Source: Bagarius yarrelli | Lineage: Eukaryota > Chordata > Actinopteri > Siluriformes > Sisoridae | Direction: 5' to 3' | DNA: 64,000 bases | NCBI GenBank assembly: GCA_005784505.1 | Contig: VCAZ01000006.1 | Coordinates: 7,655,724-7,719,723, forward strand | In this document: one piece after another, positions 1-12,960 of the stretch | Position numbering within the stretch: position 1 is the first letter of the stretch | Layout of the letters: each line of letters begins with the position of its first letter | Made by a program: the position numbers and the translations under genes | The notes under the pieces: generated by a model | What the model saw: the letters and a program-made list of their open reading frames with translations, nothing else | Told to the model about the DNA's origin: nothing | Databases searched by the model: none

Positions 1-560
1 CATGCACTACAATAAGTCTGGTTTAACATAAGCTTCTGAAAGAAGGAAAGGCCTGACTAAAGTTTGAACCTTGTCATTTTTATACTTCTACATTATTGCA
101 ATTATTTTTCTTGCTGCACTGATAATAATTAGATTTTATTATTGAACTACAAGAACAACTTCCTAAAATAATATTAATTACTACAATATTTATTTTATAT
201 ACTGTTTTTATACACTATTGTCTCTTCTATTAATCAATTAAATAATTGTTGATATGATTCTAATTTAACGGTAGAACATGAAAATGTTCCAATGTACGAT
301 TAATGTTTAATGATTAAATATAACTTTGAATGTTTAATAATTAAATATTCAATGTAGCTTATTAAATTTGATGTTGTCCAATAAAGTAGTTAATTTGACT
401 AAAGTCAGTAAAGTTTCATATATTCAGAAAAGAATATATTTACACTTGTTGCATAGACATTAGATGGCTGACTTGACATCATTACTTACCTTTTTAATTT
501 CTGCCAATGCATTGGACTGACGGGTCATTAGTTAGAGTTTTTCCCAGTGTTATTTGTGGT
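1..560. other. AT-rich intergenic DNA, nothing identified
   Basis: Very AT-rich sequence with repeated TTAAT and AATTAAAT words. I see no open frame with coding character, no splice-flanked segment and no recognisable repeat family. Confidence 0.6.
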
Positions 561-690
561 GTGTGTGTGTGTTTGTGTGCACATGGCCAAGGTCAAGGAG
601 GCACTGACCAGCCAGAGACATCTTTCTGACAGGTGAGGGATATTCCTCACACTATATGTCACACAATATATATATATACACACACACACA
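561..690. repeat. Short GT, TA and CA simple repeats
   Basis: A GT run lies at about 561-575. A TA run passes directly into a CA run at about 667-690. These are ordinary short microsatellites. Confidence 0.8.
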
Positions 691-1264
691 AAAAGTACTG
701 TTACTCAGGAATGACCTGCTTTACTGTGCATGTGTGTTTAAATACATATATGGTCCTTTTTCCACACATGGCTGCTGTGCTTGCTCAAGGTAGTGTATAT
801 ATGGACGTCTGTACTCCTGCACTAGTGATCTGTGTTTGGAGTTAGTGATTGTATCTTCTGGTGCTCCCGGCCTTGTGAGGAATGCTGGGGGTGGGCACAG
901 GTGTCCATTACTTATCATGCTAAATGGCTTGGGTCAGCGTGGTCAACATTCCGGAACCCTGGAGGACCAGAGGGGAGAGGGAGAAGCCTCATACCAAATT
1001 CCCCAAATTTGCTGCATCTGCGCAGCATAGCATTTGGTCTATTAGACTTAATGTAGTAAAGTTTCAACATCAGCAACTGTTGCTCTTTTTAACTTGACAA
1101 AGTGATGCTTACACTTTGTTCCTAACATTTTTGCACTGCAGCATGTTTTTCAAAAATTCCAGATGAGTGTTCTCTTATTTTAAAATGTTATTTTTTTTCC
1201 CTCATGTTATTTTTAACCTTTTTATGTTTTGCCTTTCACATTTCTAGCATTTGCCTCTTCTATA
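691..1264. other. Non-coding spacer, nothing identified
   Basis: Moderate-complexity sequence. Its open frames are all under 75 codons, overlap on both strands and show no domain. I see no repeat family or obvious element. Confidence 0.5.
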
Positions 1265-1392
1265 TAACTGAGCAATTAGGGGTCATTGGCCTTGCTCAGG
1301 AGTCCAGCGGTGGCAACTTAGTGGGGCTCGGAATTGAACCATGATTTTCCAGGTAGTGGGCCAACACCTTAACCACTGAGCTACCACTTCCT
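1265..1392 (-). mobile_element. tRNA-derived SINE relic (second SINE family), 3'-truncated
   Basis: Read on the minus strand, this begins with a tRNA-like head, GTAGCTCAGTGGTTAAGG, matching a pol III A box. A degenerate B-box-like GGTTCAATTCC follows, then a body reading 'GGGCCCTTGAGCAAGGCC'-like with several changes and a 'TGAGCAATT' tail segment (here CTCAGTTATA in mirror form). Related copies lie at 20725-20897, 25616-25778, 36385-36520 and 57968-58157. The family tail, ending 'GTCTGCTAAATG', is missing here. It is fossil and non-coding. Confidence 0.7.
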
Positions 1393-2689
1393 CACTACAC
1401 ATCCTACACATCCTAATTATTTCTTACTACATGATTCTTCTGCTTTATTTGTTGTCATTTGTGTCTTTTTTGTTTTTGGTGTTAAGCTTAAAGAAAGTCA
1501 GCTTTGACTCAAGGCTAATAGAGGTTTGGCAGGTGAAAAAAATAGTGAGAGCCTACAAGTGCAGTGCAGGACTCTAGCAGGTGATGCAAACATTTATAAT
1601 AGTTTTGGCACAGTAGGCTTTCTTTATTCTAATGATTTCTCTGTGTATCTAACACGATTAAAATAAGTGTTCTCAAGCTTTGTGTACTTAGTCTGCATGC
1701 AGAGACTATTCAGTTAAACAAAATTCGTTGAGAAAAAACATTATGCGTTGTTTGACAGTAAGAGAAATGTACCTGAAGGTGTTTGAGGTGTGTTACCTCT
1801 GGTCGTCTCCCCTCAGGCATACTTTGTACCTGATGCTGGCTCAGAGCCTTTTGGCCCCTGCTCTGCTTATCTCTCTCACGCTTTTCCCAGAATCTCTGGT
1901 TTGCTCCACACCCTCCACCTCCGGCACCGGTCACATGCTTGACCTGCTAGACTGGCCTAGACCACACCCTACCTTCTCACATACCTGCTTTACTGCTCTT
2001 CTACGCTTGAATTGAGGTCGTGGAAGACACACATTCACACATGCATGCACACACATGTACATAGGCCATGCACAATCAATTGTTTTTGTTTCTCTCTCTG
2101 ACACACACTTTTACATAAATGCATACCAAAAGAACCCCACATGCTCACACAGCAGCTTCTTAAACAGTCTGTTTTAAGGAGAGAAAAATCACAGCCCAGT
2201 GTGGTTTATTTGCTTTGCCTCCGGTGTTAAAAGTGAGAAAATGATTGGCTCTCATGTTATTAGAGCACATCGCCATTCCTTTCAAACCGTCGTCCTCTAG
2301 ATTAAAAACATAACAAGCCCTTTTATGTCACTGAACTTGCACACTGGAAACAATTACTCAAAAATAACAAAATTATCATAACCCCAGTCTGTCAAAGCAA
2401 AGGCCAAATAATTAGGTAGAAAGTATGTTTTCATTCTGTAATGCTGTAGAGCTGTCCAAATTTTCTGTGTCTGCATCTCATCCAGTCAGTCAATAAACAA
2501 CAATGTCAGTGTGAAAAATAATTCCTCCATTCCACATTAGCATTTCCTGCTGCAACCAAGAACAAAAATATGCTAGGTATGAATGGTTAACAAGAACTTT
2601 TAAAGAAAGGTTTTTGCATAAATTAATTTCTATTTTATTTCTGTTTCAATCACTCTCATGTGGTTTAACCCACTGAGACAAAAGAAAAT
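1393..2689. other. Spacer with pyrimidine-rich stretch, nothing identified
   Basis: A 95-codon frame at 1728-2015 overlaps a 74-codon frame on the other strand and has biased Leu/Ser/Thr content typical of CT-rich DNA. I see no domain, splice structure or repeat family. The part after 2040 carries short CACA runs. Confidence 0.5.
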
Positions 2690-2890
2690 GCTGGGGCTAG
2701 TGGTCGCCTGCTGTTAGCTCTAGTCATCCCTTGTCAAAGCCTGTCAATGCTGACTAAACCTGTTGACAGGGCAGGGGCAGTCTCACGTAGCCAGACCTTT
2801 ATGCTAACAGCAGAAGGTCTGGAAGCCTTAGACACTTTGAATAGCTAAGGCCCGCCCAAAAGGATGTATGACTGACAGGTAAGCCAACAG
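2690..2890. repeat. Probable dispersed repeat with internal hairpin
   Basis: The stretch around CTCACGTAGCCAGACCTTTA resembles a dispersed fish repeat that I recognise only loosely. CCAGACCTT (2791-2799) and AAGGTCTGG (2814-2822) are exact inverted arms around a 14-base loop. No TIRs or target-site duplication could be delimited, so the boundaries are approximate. Confidence 0.4.
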
Positions 2891-3919
2891 TGATGTTTTG
2901 ATTTATCCCTCGATATTCGATAAAACAGCTTTGGGTTGTTTCCAGACAGAATGTTAAACAGCGTGACACAAATGTCTTCTTGGAATCAAAGGATGATTTA
3001 AAAACTCTTATAAAAAAGTGTTTCCGGCTATCAGATGTTTAGCCAGCAGTGGATGTGATGTTTGAGGGCAGTAAAAGCTAGCAAAAAATGAATGCTCTGT
3101 TCAGTCTAGCTAATCAGCACAGGAGAAAGACTAAAAATATATTTGTAAACTTTGTCTAGTAAATTCTTAGGTTATTCTCATCTGCTAAAACTTTGAGCAA
3201 TTACATCTGACAGAAGTTTTATATGCATTTATAGCAGCTAATTGATTTGGCTGCATCTGAATATGCATGTACTCAATAGTATGCAAAAAGTAGCATAGCA
3301 GTAAATATGCTATTTTACACTGGTATGAACTAATGCGTAAACTGGAATGTGTTTTTTTTGTAGAATGATGAATACAGACTACTTCCCCCATGTAACACAT
3401 GTAGGTCATTAGCTGTAACCTTTGTTTTTTTTTAAGTCCAACTTTTAAGGAAGAGCTAGAGCAACAGGAGGCAATCATCAGTCTGCCTTGGTTGGCAATA
3501 GTTCCTAAATGTCAGCTTGGTGTGTCAGAGCCCGAAGAAGGAAAGCTGAATTCCCCATTAGAGAAACCAAAGCATTAAACTGCTAGTGTATCCAAATCTG
3601 TCTCATGCCAGTTACATGCACTTCCTTCCTTAGCTGTATATAGTATAATATGATGATTACAGTCACATGATCCTGCAAGGATTCCCTCATTCGGCAGTAG
3701 TCTGTGTATCAGGAAAGCATAGTGCATTCTGGGAGATGGAAGATGATTGGCATGTGGGTGCAAAGTATGGAGTAGGCAGGTCAAGGGTGAGTCTGGGGCA
3801 GTGGAGGGAGGACTGCAGAACTGCCACCACAACTCTATGTCCTCTGGGCTTAAGGTTTGAATGTCAGTTTCTCTAATAACGGCATTCGGTGAAAAGGTCA
3901 GCTCCAGTTGTCTGACCAG
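2891..3919. other. AT-rich spacer, nothing identified
   Basis: Open frames of 60-97 codons occur here on both strands, but none has coding texture or a recognisable domain. A small cluster of TAAT/TTAG words at 3050-3200 is not distinctive. Confidence 0.5.
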
Positions 3920-4263
3920 GAGGGGGAATGAGAAAGTGAGAGAGAGAAAGAGAGGACAAGAAAGAGAGGTATGCTATTTGCCTGGGGTGGAAATTGATTG
4001 TCTAGTAGAGGGAAAGGAAATGAAGAGAAAAAGAAAAATGGGTGTGCATATAAGTAAGAGGGCGGGAGAGAGTTAATGAGAGAGACAGAAAAAGAGAGAG
4101 AGGGAAAGAGAAAGATATGCAGAGAGAGAGAGAGAGCTAGACAGAGAGAGAAAGCTAGAGGACAGTAGGGTGTCATGGCCAGCCCAAGATATGCATGCCT
4201 GCTTTTTAAATTACTATCAGCTCTTTATTAATCTCTCCTCCTTCCTCAGTCAGCAAAGCGAGG

Positions 4264-4306
<43 letters not shown>
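3920..4306. repeat. Purine-rich GA tract and (AG)n microsatellite
   Basis: The plus strand is dominated by GAGA and AAAG words from about 3925 to 4160. A cleaner (AG)n run follows at 4261-4306. The 92-codon minus-strand frame across it is a Leu/Ser/Phe-rich translation of the CT strand, not a gene. Confidence 0.85.
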
Positions 4307-7069
4307 TACACTCCACCAATTACCATGAAGGCTGTATAAAGGCTCAATAGAACACAAGAACTCATCCATGGCCTCCACCAAATGATTTTGCTCGTTAACA
4401 AGTGAATATTATCATTACTAATAATAAGTTGTTAATTTTTTTTAAGAAGAAGTTTTTTAAGTTAATGCTTTTTAAATTCTTAAATGAAGTGCCAATTTTT
4501 GCCCAATAGCTAGTTCCCCACTATTGCACGACAGCTACCAAAACCCCTTTTCATATATTTGATGCCCACAATTAGCTAGTGTTCCTCCCATCCGGATAGC
4601 ATTGCCAATTATGCTGTTGTACTCCAGGCTGTGGAAACAATGGGAATAAAACTTGCAATTTCATGACACTATGGCAAGTGATTAGAGTTGCAACTCAGGG
4701 GGCCCCCAAATCATTTTAAAAGCACCCCAAAAGTACAAGCAGACCTCTATCCTCTGAGATTTTTAACTCTGTATAAGTGCTGCTCATAGTCTGATTAAAT
4801 TAGCATCTGACATTTGCATGCCCATGATGTGAAGCCCAGGAGCTAGAGTGAGCATTGTGTTTGCTTTGCCTCATCAGCTATGATAATTGGCACAAACTTT
4901 TCTCATAAACTGAGCCACCATAAAGTGAAGAACAAAATGCTAGTAAATAGGTTTCCTAAGTTTGGGACTGTATTAGTCTTTTCTAGCCAAAGTAGAACTA
5001 AAACAACCAAAAACCTAACACAACTATAAACTGGCATAATACCGAAGATCCAAAGCACAAGTGAGCACGGTGTACTCAAAACTGTGATGGCAATAAAATT
5101 CATTTCATGTGACACTTAAAACTCCATTGATTATTAAGTGTGAGGAATTCTAAAAGCGAGCTGCATACTTTTCTAAAATCCTGTCTTTATTCCTGTAATA
5201 AACAACAATCTTTCTGCAAATGTTCTCTCCTCTCTACACTTTTACTGTTCTTGGAATTGACTGTCCTTGTCTAGATCAAAAGTTGGTCTGGACAGGACAG
5301 AGGACTACAAGTGAATGACTAATTTGAACGCAGACTGAGTATCATGGGAGTCATGTTGAATCATATAGTATGTTGTTCATTACAACACCACAAAATATGT
5401 CAACTGTGAGACTGAAAGCTGACTTTTAATTTAAATGCTATTTTTACAAATAATTAAGAATGGCAAGTTATGTTTACAATATGTTATTAATCAATGTGAA
5501 GATCACTGCTGACAATAATACAACCTGCTTTTCTGTAGAGACCTTATTTCTTCAAAAAGGAAGCAGAATTACACTAAAATAATGGTACGCTCCAACTTTC
5601 CCCCACTCTCAAATCCATCACCCCGCAAAGCAAAAGATGTTTTAAATGTGTACTGCTATGCCACATTGATTACTAACCTAGGACTTAGGATTTACACAGT
5701 TTTCCTCTGACAGATGTTTAGCAGACCAGAAAACATTTATAGGAACCAGTTTGCATTTCTCCCCCTTTTAACAGTGAACCAATTATAAATCATGTGGAAC
5801 ATTATGTACAATGATAACAACTATTAAAATTGTTCTGTACCTCAAGCATTGAAGATATACTAATATTTTGCTATTCTATGTCAAATTTCACAGATACGGA
5901 CTTACGTTCCATGACATAGTTTACACTTTTTTGTTTGTAGTTATTATACCAGTGAATAAATGAAACCTAATGGGATCAAACTACAGTCATTTAATTGACT
6001 AAAATTAATAACCGTAATTTTAATAACAGTAAAATTAATAACAGAAAAAAAACCAGATTAGTCAGAAAAATAGGCGGTGAACTAGTGAAAAACAGCACAA
6101 ACCTGGTACTGATTGGAAGGGAAGTCTATGTCAACTAAGCTTTAGTAATACTTAATGGCAGGATACTTTTCTCCAACATGCTGTTTGTTCACAGCATTTG
6201 TGGTCTGCTTTGTTCTAGAGTAAAATGGTCCTTCTTTATGGTGGTGATTCCTGTAATCTGTTGGTGTCATTTCTTGTGAATTCTATAGTGTTATAGTGAG
6301 TTCATCCCTCACTTCCTTTATGGTAAGATGCAGTAGAAAGCACACTGAAGTCATCTTGTTAGTGCAGTCAGTTCTCTACTTGATCTTAAAATAGAATCGA
6401 TTACAGCATGTGATGTCACACAGAATACACATCAAAGATATTGTCATAGACAGTTATGTGCAACGAGTGACACGTAATTACATTTTCTAGTGAATAAAGT
6501 AATAACTGCTTCTGAAAGGACGGCAGTTTCAAGAATGAGCATTAATAATATTGTAGCTTTTGCTAAGTTTACTGCAATCAGTAGTTACTTTTTTGCTGAT
6601 TTTTTTCAATAAATTATATACAAAAATAATGCAAATTCTGAATATCGTTTAAATGTGTTATTTGCTTTATACGCGTGTAGCTCCTTAAAGGATGCATAAT
6701 AAAAACCCTATATTCCAGTGCTGGTTCTATTTAGTAAGTTGCAATTACTAGGTAAATTATCGTTTTTCCCCGTAAGACACTAATTCATAATTTGATTCCA
6801 CTTTTTTCCTAACAAATATATGTGGTGATTATATGGTGCTTATTGTATAGGTTCGTAATTCCAGACCATCAGCTTTTTTTGGTCTCCTAGAATCTGCTTT
6901 TTTTGCTGCAAACACTGCAATCACTGCACAGTTATGCATGTGTGCATACTGTATGTGTCTAGTGGGTCAGGTGAGAATATGTGCGGTAAGTCAAGGCTCT
7001 CAGCTCAGTAGAAAGGCTTGCCTGACCATACGACCAAAAAAGGAAATGAATAAGAGATGAGAGAGAAGA
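4307..7069. other. AT-rich spacer, nothing identified
   Basis: Almost 2.8 kb of AT-rich DNA with no open frame over 70 codons, no recognised repeat family and no obvious moderate-GC block. Short motifs such as TGACATTTGCATGCCCATGA near 4809 are isolated. Confidence 0.5.
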
Positions 7070-7380
7070 CAGTGAACTACAGCAAAAATGTGACAAAATG
7101 ACTAACGGTTCCCTATTCGCATGTTACGGACAGGATATTAGAGTTGGGGAAATAATTAAACTAACAAGTGAGCAGGTCTGGCTAAGCTGTCTCCTCAGGT
7201 CCGATATCGATACATTAGCTAAGACAAGCGCAATGCATTTTACATGGGACCATCCGTGGATGATTGATAAAGCTATAATAGCAGCCCACAGTGCTCTTCT
7301 GTCATTAGTTGGGTCAAGCTGGCAGGCCGGGCTGCCTAGGCTGGGGTCAGAGTCATGCTGAAATGGTGCAGTCGATATTA
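7070..7380. other. Candidate conserved regulatory block
   Basis: A moderate-GC, non-repetitive island in AT-rich surroundings, with several homeodomain-type words (TAATTAAACTAAC, GATTGATAAAG, CATTAG) and few simple repeats. Overlapping open frames on both strands (87 and 99 codons) reflect low stop density rather than a demonstrated gene. Function is inferred from texture only. Confidence 0.3.
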
Positions 7381-8170
7381 CTACTGGACTAGTTTGAAAG
7401 ACTATTATTAAGTAGTATTTCACAGTATCTCTGCCTTTTATCTGTTAATTTTTTTAACATGTATATTGCGATTTTCAATTGACTGCACCATTACCAGGGT
7501 TTTAGCCCTTTTTTCTGGGTGCATAACACAGACACACAGCAATTTTCTCGTTCGGACAAAAAAAGAGTCACTGGAAGACACAGAGAGAAAGTAAAAAATA
7601 AAAAGAGATTCGCTTGCCTTTATGTGTGTATATGTGTGTGTGTGTGTGTTACTCCTGTTGGTTTTACCGGTTAATTAAATTGGCTTGTCAACAAAGCTGT
7701 TGTCATTCAGTAAGTGAATTTGTTGAATTATTGTGTGTCACAGCTGCTGCAAATCGCCCGCTATTTCCTGGAGGCAAAGGCAGGAAAAGGCTCTGTGCCC
7801 TGTCACAGTATGAAAACAACAGAGAAAGCTAAAGTGACTAACGATGGACAGACATGAAAGAAAATAAGGATAAAAACCTAAAAAAGAATAGTGACAGTCT
7901 ATCAGTGTCTATAATTGTGGTCAGGTTTTTTAAAGCTAAACAGTAGCGCCACCTCGACTGATAGACCCGTCCTTATAGCAGCACTAACACAAATATTCAT
8001 AAGGAAACTACAGGGTGGCTTTATTACTTTATTATTTAAGTAGTACTGTTACCCAGAAAGAAACACATCTGATGTTTGGGTTAAAGGGCAGAACATTATT
8101 TACCTTACTGGAATCAGCTGTTTCAATGGAAAGTTCACATCCTGGTATGACATCATTATTGGGTCCTTGA
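7381..8170. other. Spacer with short GT run, nothing else identified
   Basis: Contains a short (TG)n at about 7622-7650. Otherwise it is unremarkable AT-rich DNA with scattered small open frames. Confidence 0.5.
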
Positions 8171-9005
8171 CAGAGGTGGGTAGAGTAGCCAAAATCTGTA
8201 CTCAAGTAATAGTACAAATACGTATGGCAAAATTTACTCAAGTAAGAGTGAAAGTAACAATCGAAATAGTAAGAGTTAAAAAGGATCTGGTGAAAAACTT
8301 CCCAAGTAGTTAGTTATTAGTTACTTCTGATCTGAAAAAAACCCTGAATTTAAAACTACTTGATGAGTTTTCACACCCATCTCCTCAAAAGTCTCTCTGT
8401 TCTGCTTACATTAAACAGGTTTAAAGTAAAGTTTATTTCAGTCGTGTGATGGACATTAACATCCCATAACCTGCCATTTACAATAATCTCAAACACACAC
8501 ACAGATGATTTTCTAACAAGTAAACTGTGTCCTTATTCTACAGTTTAAGATCAGCTCCTTTAAAAATATACTTTAGTTTAACAGTTTATAAATACATGCA
8601 TTATTTAGCTAGGACAAAAATAAAATACAATTCCGTGTTGATTTTGTATGGATGGTCTACACTTCAGTCAGTGTCTGGATTGTTGTATAAATGCAGGACG
8701 TCCCAGTTTTGCTGTTCAGTTTATTCAGCTTTGTGTTAAATGGATATAAAAATATGCAGACGTTTAAAATAAATGTTTGTTCGTAAATATGTGTTTGTAG
8801 GTTTTATGGGATATTTGTCATTTGACAGTAATGGAGGAATGACACCAAATGAAACAAAGTAAAAGTAAAGTTTTTTTTTTTTTACCAAAAATGTACTTGA
8901 GTAACAGTAAAAGTACAAGTCATTAGCTATACTTTAAAAGTAAAAGTTATCAAAAAATTTTGTAAGTATACTAAAGTAAATTTAATTCCTTACTACCCAC
9001 CTTTT
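8171..9005. mobile_element. Non-autonomous hAT-type transposon (MITE-like)
   Basis: The left end begins CAGAGGTGGGTAGAGTAGCC and the right end finishes CTACCCACCTTTT. The inverted termini match over about 11 bases, with decay at the outermost right end. Subterminal ACTTGAGTAA/AAAGTA words occur at both ends, as in the Tol2-like hAT group. The flanks GTCCTTGA and TTCCTTAG could be a decayed 8-base target-site duplication. The interior has no transposase-like frame, so this is a non-autonomous or internally deleted copy. Confidence 0.8.
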
Positions 9006-9838
9006 CCTTAGATACAAGTGCCAAATAATTAAATATGTTTGTGAATATGTGCATCAACATACAATATGTGTGGAAGAAACCTGACTAACAATAAAAAAAT
9101 TGAAATAAAACCATGAGAAGAACCACACCAACAGCAACCGAAGCTGAAGATCAAACTGGAGACTGTGAGCTGACAATGCTACCTGCTTTGCCTTCATGCC
9201 ATTAATATATATTTAAAGTTTTTGTTTTGAATTCTGTACTTATAAAATATATAAAAGTTGAATTTAATTTGTACCTGGTTTTTGGAATGATATGTATAAT
9301 GAATAATGCCTCTTTTTTGTTACTAAGCAAAAACTCAAATCAAACATTGTCATTTTTATAATTTAATTTTAGTTATTTATTTTTAATTTTAGTTGTATGT
9401 GAACTAAAATAACCCCGAAAGCTTGCATGCAAGTGTGTGAGTGGACAAGTGGCAGACGGTTGGACGACAGGGATCTAAGATGTCCTCAGGTCTGTGTGAT
9501 GACCTTTGGTGATCTTTAAAACTGAAAAAGGCCTGACTGACATGGTCAGCTGGGTCAAAATCAGTGTGACTCGAACCATCGCTGACCTCTTTTTTTTACC
9601 CTACACAAATTCTGGACATGTGCTCATGTCTGTTTCAGTGGCACCTACTAGGTCATAAGGGCAATGCAATCCAACTCTTCAGTAGCTGTGATACTAGACT
9701 ACTGTGACAGAAGTGTGTGTGCAAAGATGTTTACATGGACAACTGAACTTGGAGTATGCTTACAGCAGCATCATGTATATGGGTGTCTTTTTTTCCTTTA
9801 TCTGACACTGATTTCTGTCCTGTTTTGTTTGTTTGTTT
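9006..9838. other. AT-rich spacer, nothing identified
   Basis: No repeat family, coding texture or conserved-looking block recognised. The 83-codon frame at 9664-9915 runs into the GT microsatellite and ends in alternating Cys/Val, so it is not a gene. Confidence 0.5.
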
Positions 9839-9840
9839 AT

Positions 9841-9866
9841 GTGTGTGTGTGTGTGTGTGTGTGTGT
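9841..9866. repeat. (GT)n microsatellite
   Basis: Thirteen uninterrupted GT units followed by AT and unique sequence. Confidence 0.95.
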
Positions 9867-10559
9867 ATGCTGCTTGGATTGTGATATTAGGGATGTTTTA
9901 GTTTGTACTGTGTGAAAGTGTATGTGTGTGACATGCGATCACTGTACAGTGGTCAATGTCAGACGAGCCACTATAGTAGATGGTTTTTAAAAAGCCTGTA
10001 AGGCCATGATTACTGGCCACTCAGACACTGAGCTGCTGTGGGTGGCCACCTGACACCACTCTCCTTCATTGTCACCCTTCTACTTTCCTTTCTTTACTCG
10101 CTTCCTCTCTCTTCCCTATCCTTCTCGTTTTTTTTTCTCCTTCCTGCTATTTTAGCCAGTATACCTTTGCTCATCCCTGACAAGGTTATGCCACTGTGTT
10201 CTGAGTGTCTATTGATTTCCACCATCAAAGATCCCTGCAGCCAGAGAGGGCTTTGCTGCTTCAGATAACACTCTGTCTTTTTTCTTTAGTTCCTTTCCTG
10301 TCACACACATGTCTCACTGCTGTCTCACGTCTCCCGCTTGTGTCTCGCTCTGGTCTTGGTCTTGTTGCCATTTCTCTGGTGTCTCACTATCACTGTAGAT
10401 GGGTGGTGACACTTACTTCCACATTACCACAGCCATGTGCCTCATTTAAAACTACTGAAAACACAACCATTTGTTAAACAATGAATGGGGACACAATGTG
10501 ACATAAAATAAAATTAATGAAAGTTGTATTGTGATCAATTTCAGAAAAGTTATTGTTAG
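9867..10559. other. CT-rich spacer
   Basis: Pyrimidine-rich from about 10060 to 10400, which explains the Leu/Ser/Phe-rich frames of 76 and 90 codons. The 12-base palindrome CACTGTACAGTG lies at about 9940. No gene or repeat family recognised. Confidence 0.45.
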
Positions 10560-10845
10560 ACTTCTACTGTCCCAGTTTGGTGCTCACAAAGGGTAGAGTG
10601 TTTCCGTATTTAGCAATATTTCATAAGATTTAAAGTCATGGCATCATTTGCTTTTAGGAGGAAAAATGAGATTTTATTATGCGGTTGCTTATGAGTGACT
10701 CCCATCCCAGACTGAGGAATGAATGGCCTAATGCCAAGGCTAGTTGAGAGGTGCTGTTGGGAGCCAGGGGGAAGATTTTCATAAATTATTCATCATTATA
10801 CAAAATAATCCTTAGCAGGATTGGGAAGGGGGCTGGGCGTCGGTT
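10560..10845. other. Candidate conserved regulatory block
   Basis: Non-repetitive and mixed in composition, with a run of AT-rich factor-like words (CATAAATTATTCATCATTA at about 10780, TAATCC at about 10807) beside GC-rich stretches (GGGAGCCAGGGGGAAGA). TAATCC is a bicoid/Otx-type word. There is no open frame of note. Typical of vertebrate non-coding elements, but judged by texture only. Confidence 0.3.
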
Positions 10846-12259
10846 ATAAATGGGAATTGGTGGTGTTGATGGGGGGAGTTATAGAGGTGGAAATAGGAAT
10901 GATAGTTTCTGTTTGAGCATTAGGCATAAATATGTATTTAATGTACACAATCACTCCACTCCAATGCCATTGTGCTTCTACCTGCATTGTGGTCATGGTT
11001 GTAGCCGAAAGGTAAGGTGTCAGGAGTTAGTATTAAGAGTATGTGGTGTAAGACAGTGGGGGAGGAAGGGTTGACCTGGCTGGTCTGGGTGCGCTGTTCC
11101 CTGGGCCAATGCAGAGATGAAATAGATGAAAAGACCCCCCCTATCCTTTCCAGACCAGACTCATGTACAGATGCACAGCCTGAGAGACCAGACACTCTAT
11201 CATGACCCCGGGTGAGACCCAGACACACCCTTATCACACAATCGTATGGACACAGACACTCTTAGAGACACACACACCAGGTCGCACCCTCGCACACAAT
11301 CACACTTGCACAGACATGCAGGAGGAGGGGGTTTGAGGAAAAAGAGAAAAAAACTGATGCCAATGGCCTGAGTTGAAGGCCAACTGATAGAAGACAGACC
11401 TAGACAAGGTCAACCATTACAATTTGTAAAAAAAAAGGACGTTTGTGTAAACATGGAATGTTAAGGTGGAGTTTTTTTAAACCGTCCCTCCACAAGGACA
11501 TGAAAAAAAGTTTTTCTTATTAACACCACAATTTAATTCGATTTAAAGCCATCTGCCACTGCAAATATGCACACCAACACAGTGCTTTCTCTTATCCCTT
11601 GACAGGTCCCTGAGTGGCGACACAAAACGATATCTTAAATGTCCTTCAGCTTTGACTCTGGAGCTAATGGACTATAACTCATCAATGTTGTCTACTTGGA
11701 TGAAAAACTTTCTCAATGGTTTATCCAAGTGTCCTGATTGAGGACAAAGCAACAGAAGAGAGGGAAAAACCCTCCCTCTAGGATTTATGTGTAGTATCCA
11801 TCCTTAAAAAAAGAGTTGTGCTGAGGTATAATCATATCTGTTTTACTATGCTGTCAGCATATCCATGCACTTCATGAAATGCATTTTGAAATCATGCCCC
11901 ATGGTTTATGGGACATCTATAAAGAAGGCTCCATTAAATCCAGGTGCAGCTCTGTGAGTAGCGGTCTAGATTGGAAGGTAGTCATCACTAGCAAAAGTCT
12001 GTCTGAATTTTCTGTAAATTCATTCACATCAAGCTCGGGACAAGACACTGGACATCTGGTTTTTCGCTCTTCATAGACATGTATGCTAAAAAACGAACAG
12101 CTGATTAGACTCTAGTGTAGGAACAATATTAGAATTGCCCTGAATTACACAATCTTTTCCTGTTCATTGTCTCACTAAAATATAATTCAAGGAAAAAAAC
12201 TGGGCCTTCCCCTGTTGACTCACCTTCACCTACTTCTTATTGAGTACAAATGCCCTTAG
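10846..12259. other. Mixed spacer, nothing firmly identified
   Basis: Contains a G-rich stretch at 10855-10900 and CACA-rich text at 11220-11310. Opposed overlapping frames at 10850-11237 (74, 99 and 62 codons) have no domain and no preferred strand. Confidence 0.45.
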
Positions 12260-12570
12260 AGAATCAGGAGCTCTGTCGCTTTTCAAAGAGCTCTTGATTT
12301 AGGAAATTATTGCAAACGTGATTGAGGTAGTGGTGATGATTATTGTGATAATACAGCCGCTTGATGAAACAGAGGCAGCTCTGGAGCAAGCATACCTAAT
12401 GAGGACTTGCAGAATAGAGAGGCCTAATGTGAAAAGCATTTAACATTAGAATAAGAGGGTCCCTGCCCCTGTCTCCCCCTCACTGTGAGGGAGCTGGGCC
12501 CAACCTGGTCGCTGTTGCTCCAGCTGACCACCCTGCATAAATCTGTTGGGCTAGACAGTCTACAAGGTGG
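12260..12570. other. Candidate conserved regulatory block
   Basis: Moderate-GC island with CTAATGAGGACTTGC, GCATTTAACATTAG and GCTCCAGCTGACC (E-box CAGCTG). It contains no simple repeats and no coding frame. Regulatory nature is inferred. Confidence 0.3.
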
Positions 12571-12960
12571 GAAACCTTGTCATTCCTTTATGTCTTCCTC
12601 CACTGTAAAAGTAAAGTCTACTTTGGAAAGTAATTTCTTCTAATCTCTCCGTCTCATAAAACTACATCTACATTTTGTTTACATAAATTTCCTAAGCTCT
12701 ATCTAGTAAATACGTTTGATCAGACGTTTCTATAGAAACAAATCAATAATCTATAGATCTTAATTACGATTGTTTTTAGCTGAAAACATTGTCTAAAACT
12801 TTTTATCCCCCAAATTTACTCACCATAAGCCCCAGCAGAAAAAAAATACTGCCCCAATCCTTTCCCTGAAGTCTGTCCATGCCCAATGCTCCAACTCTCC
12901 CCAACCCCCTTCATAATGGCTGGCTGGGCTGGCAGTGTGTGTTAAGTGCTGTTGAATACT
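12571..12960. other. AT-rich spacer, nothing identified
   Basis: AT-rich DNA with no recognised element. It is entered by the 113-codon minus-strand frame discussed under rejected items. Confidence 0.5.
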
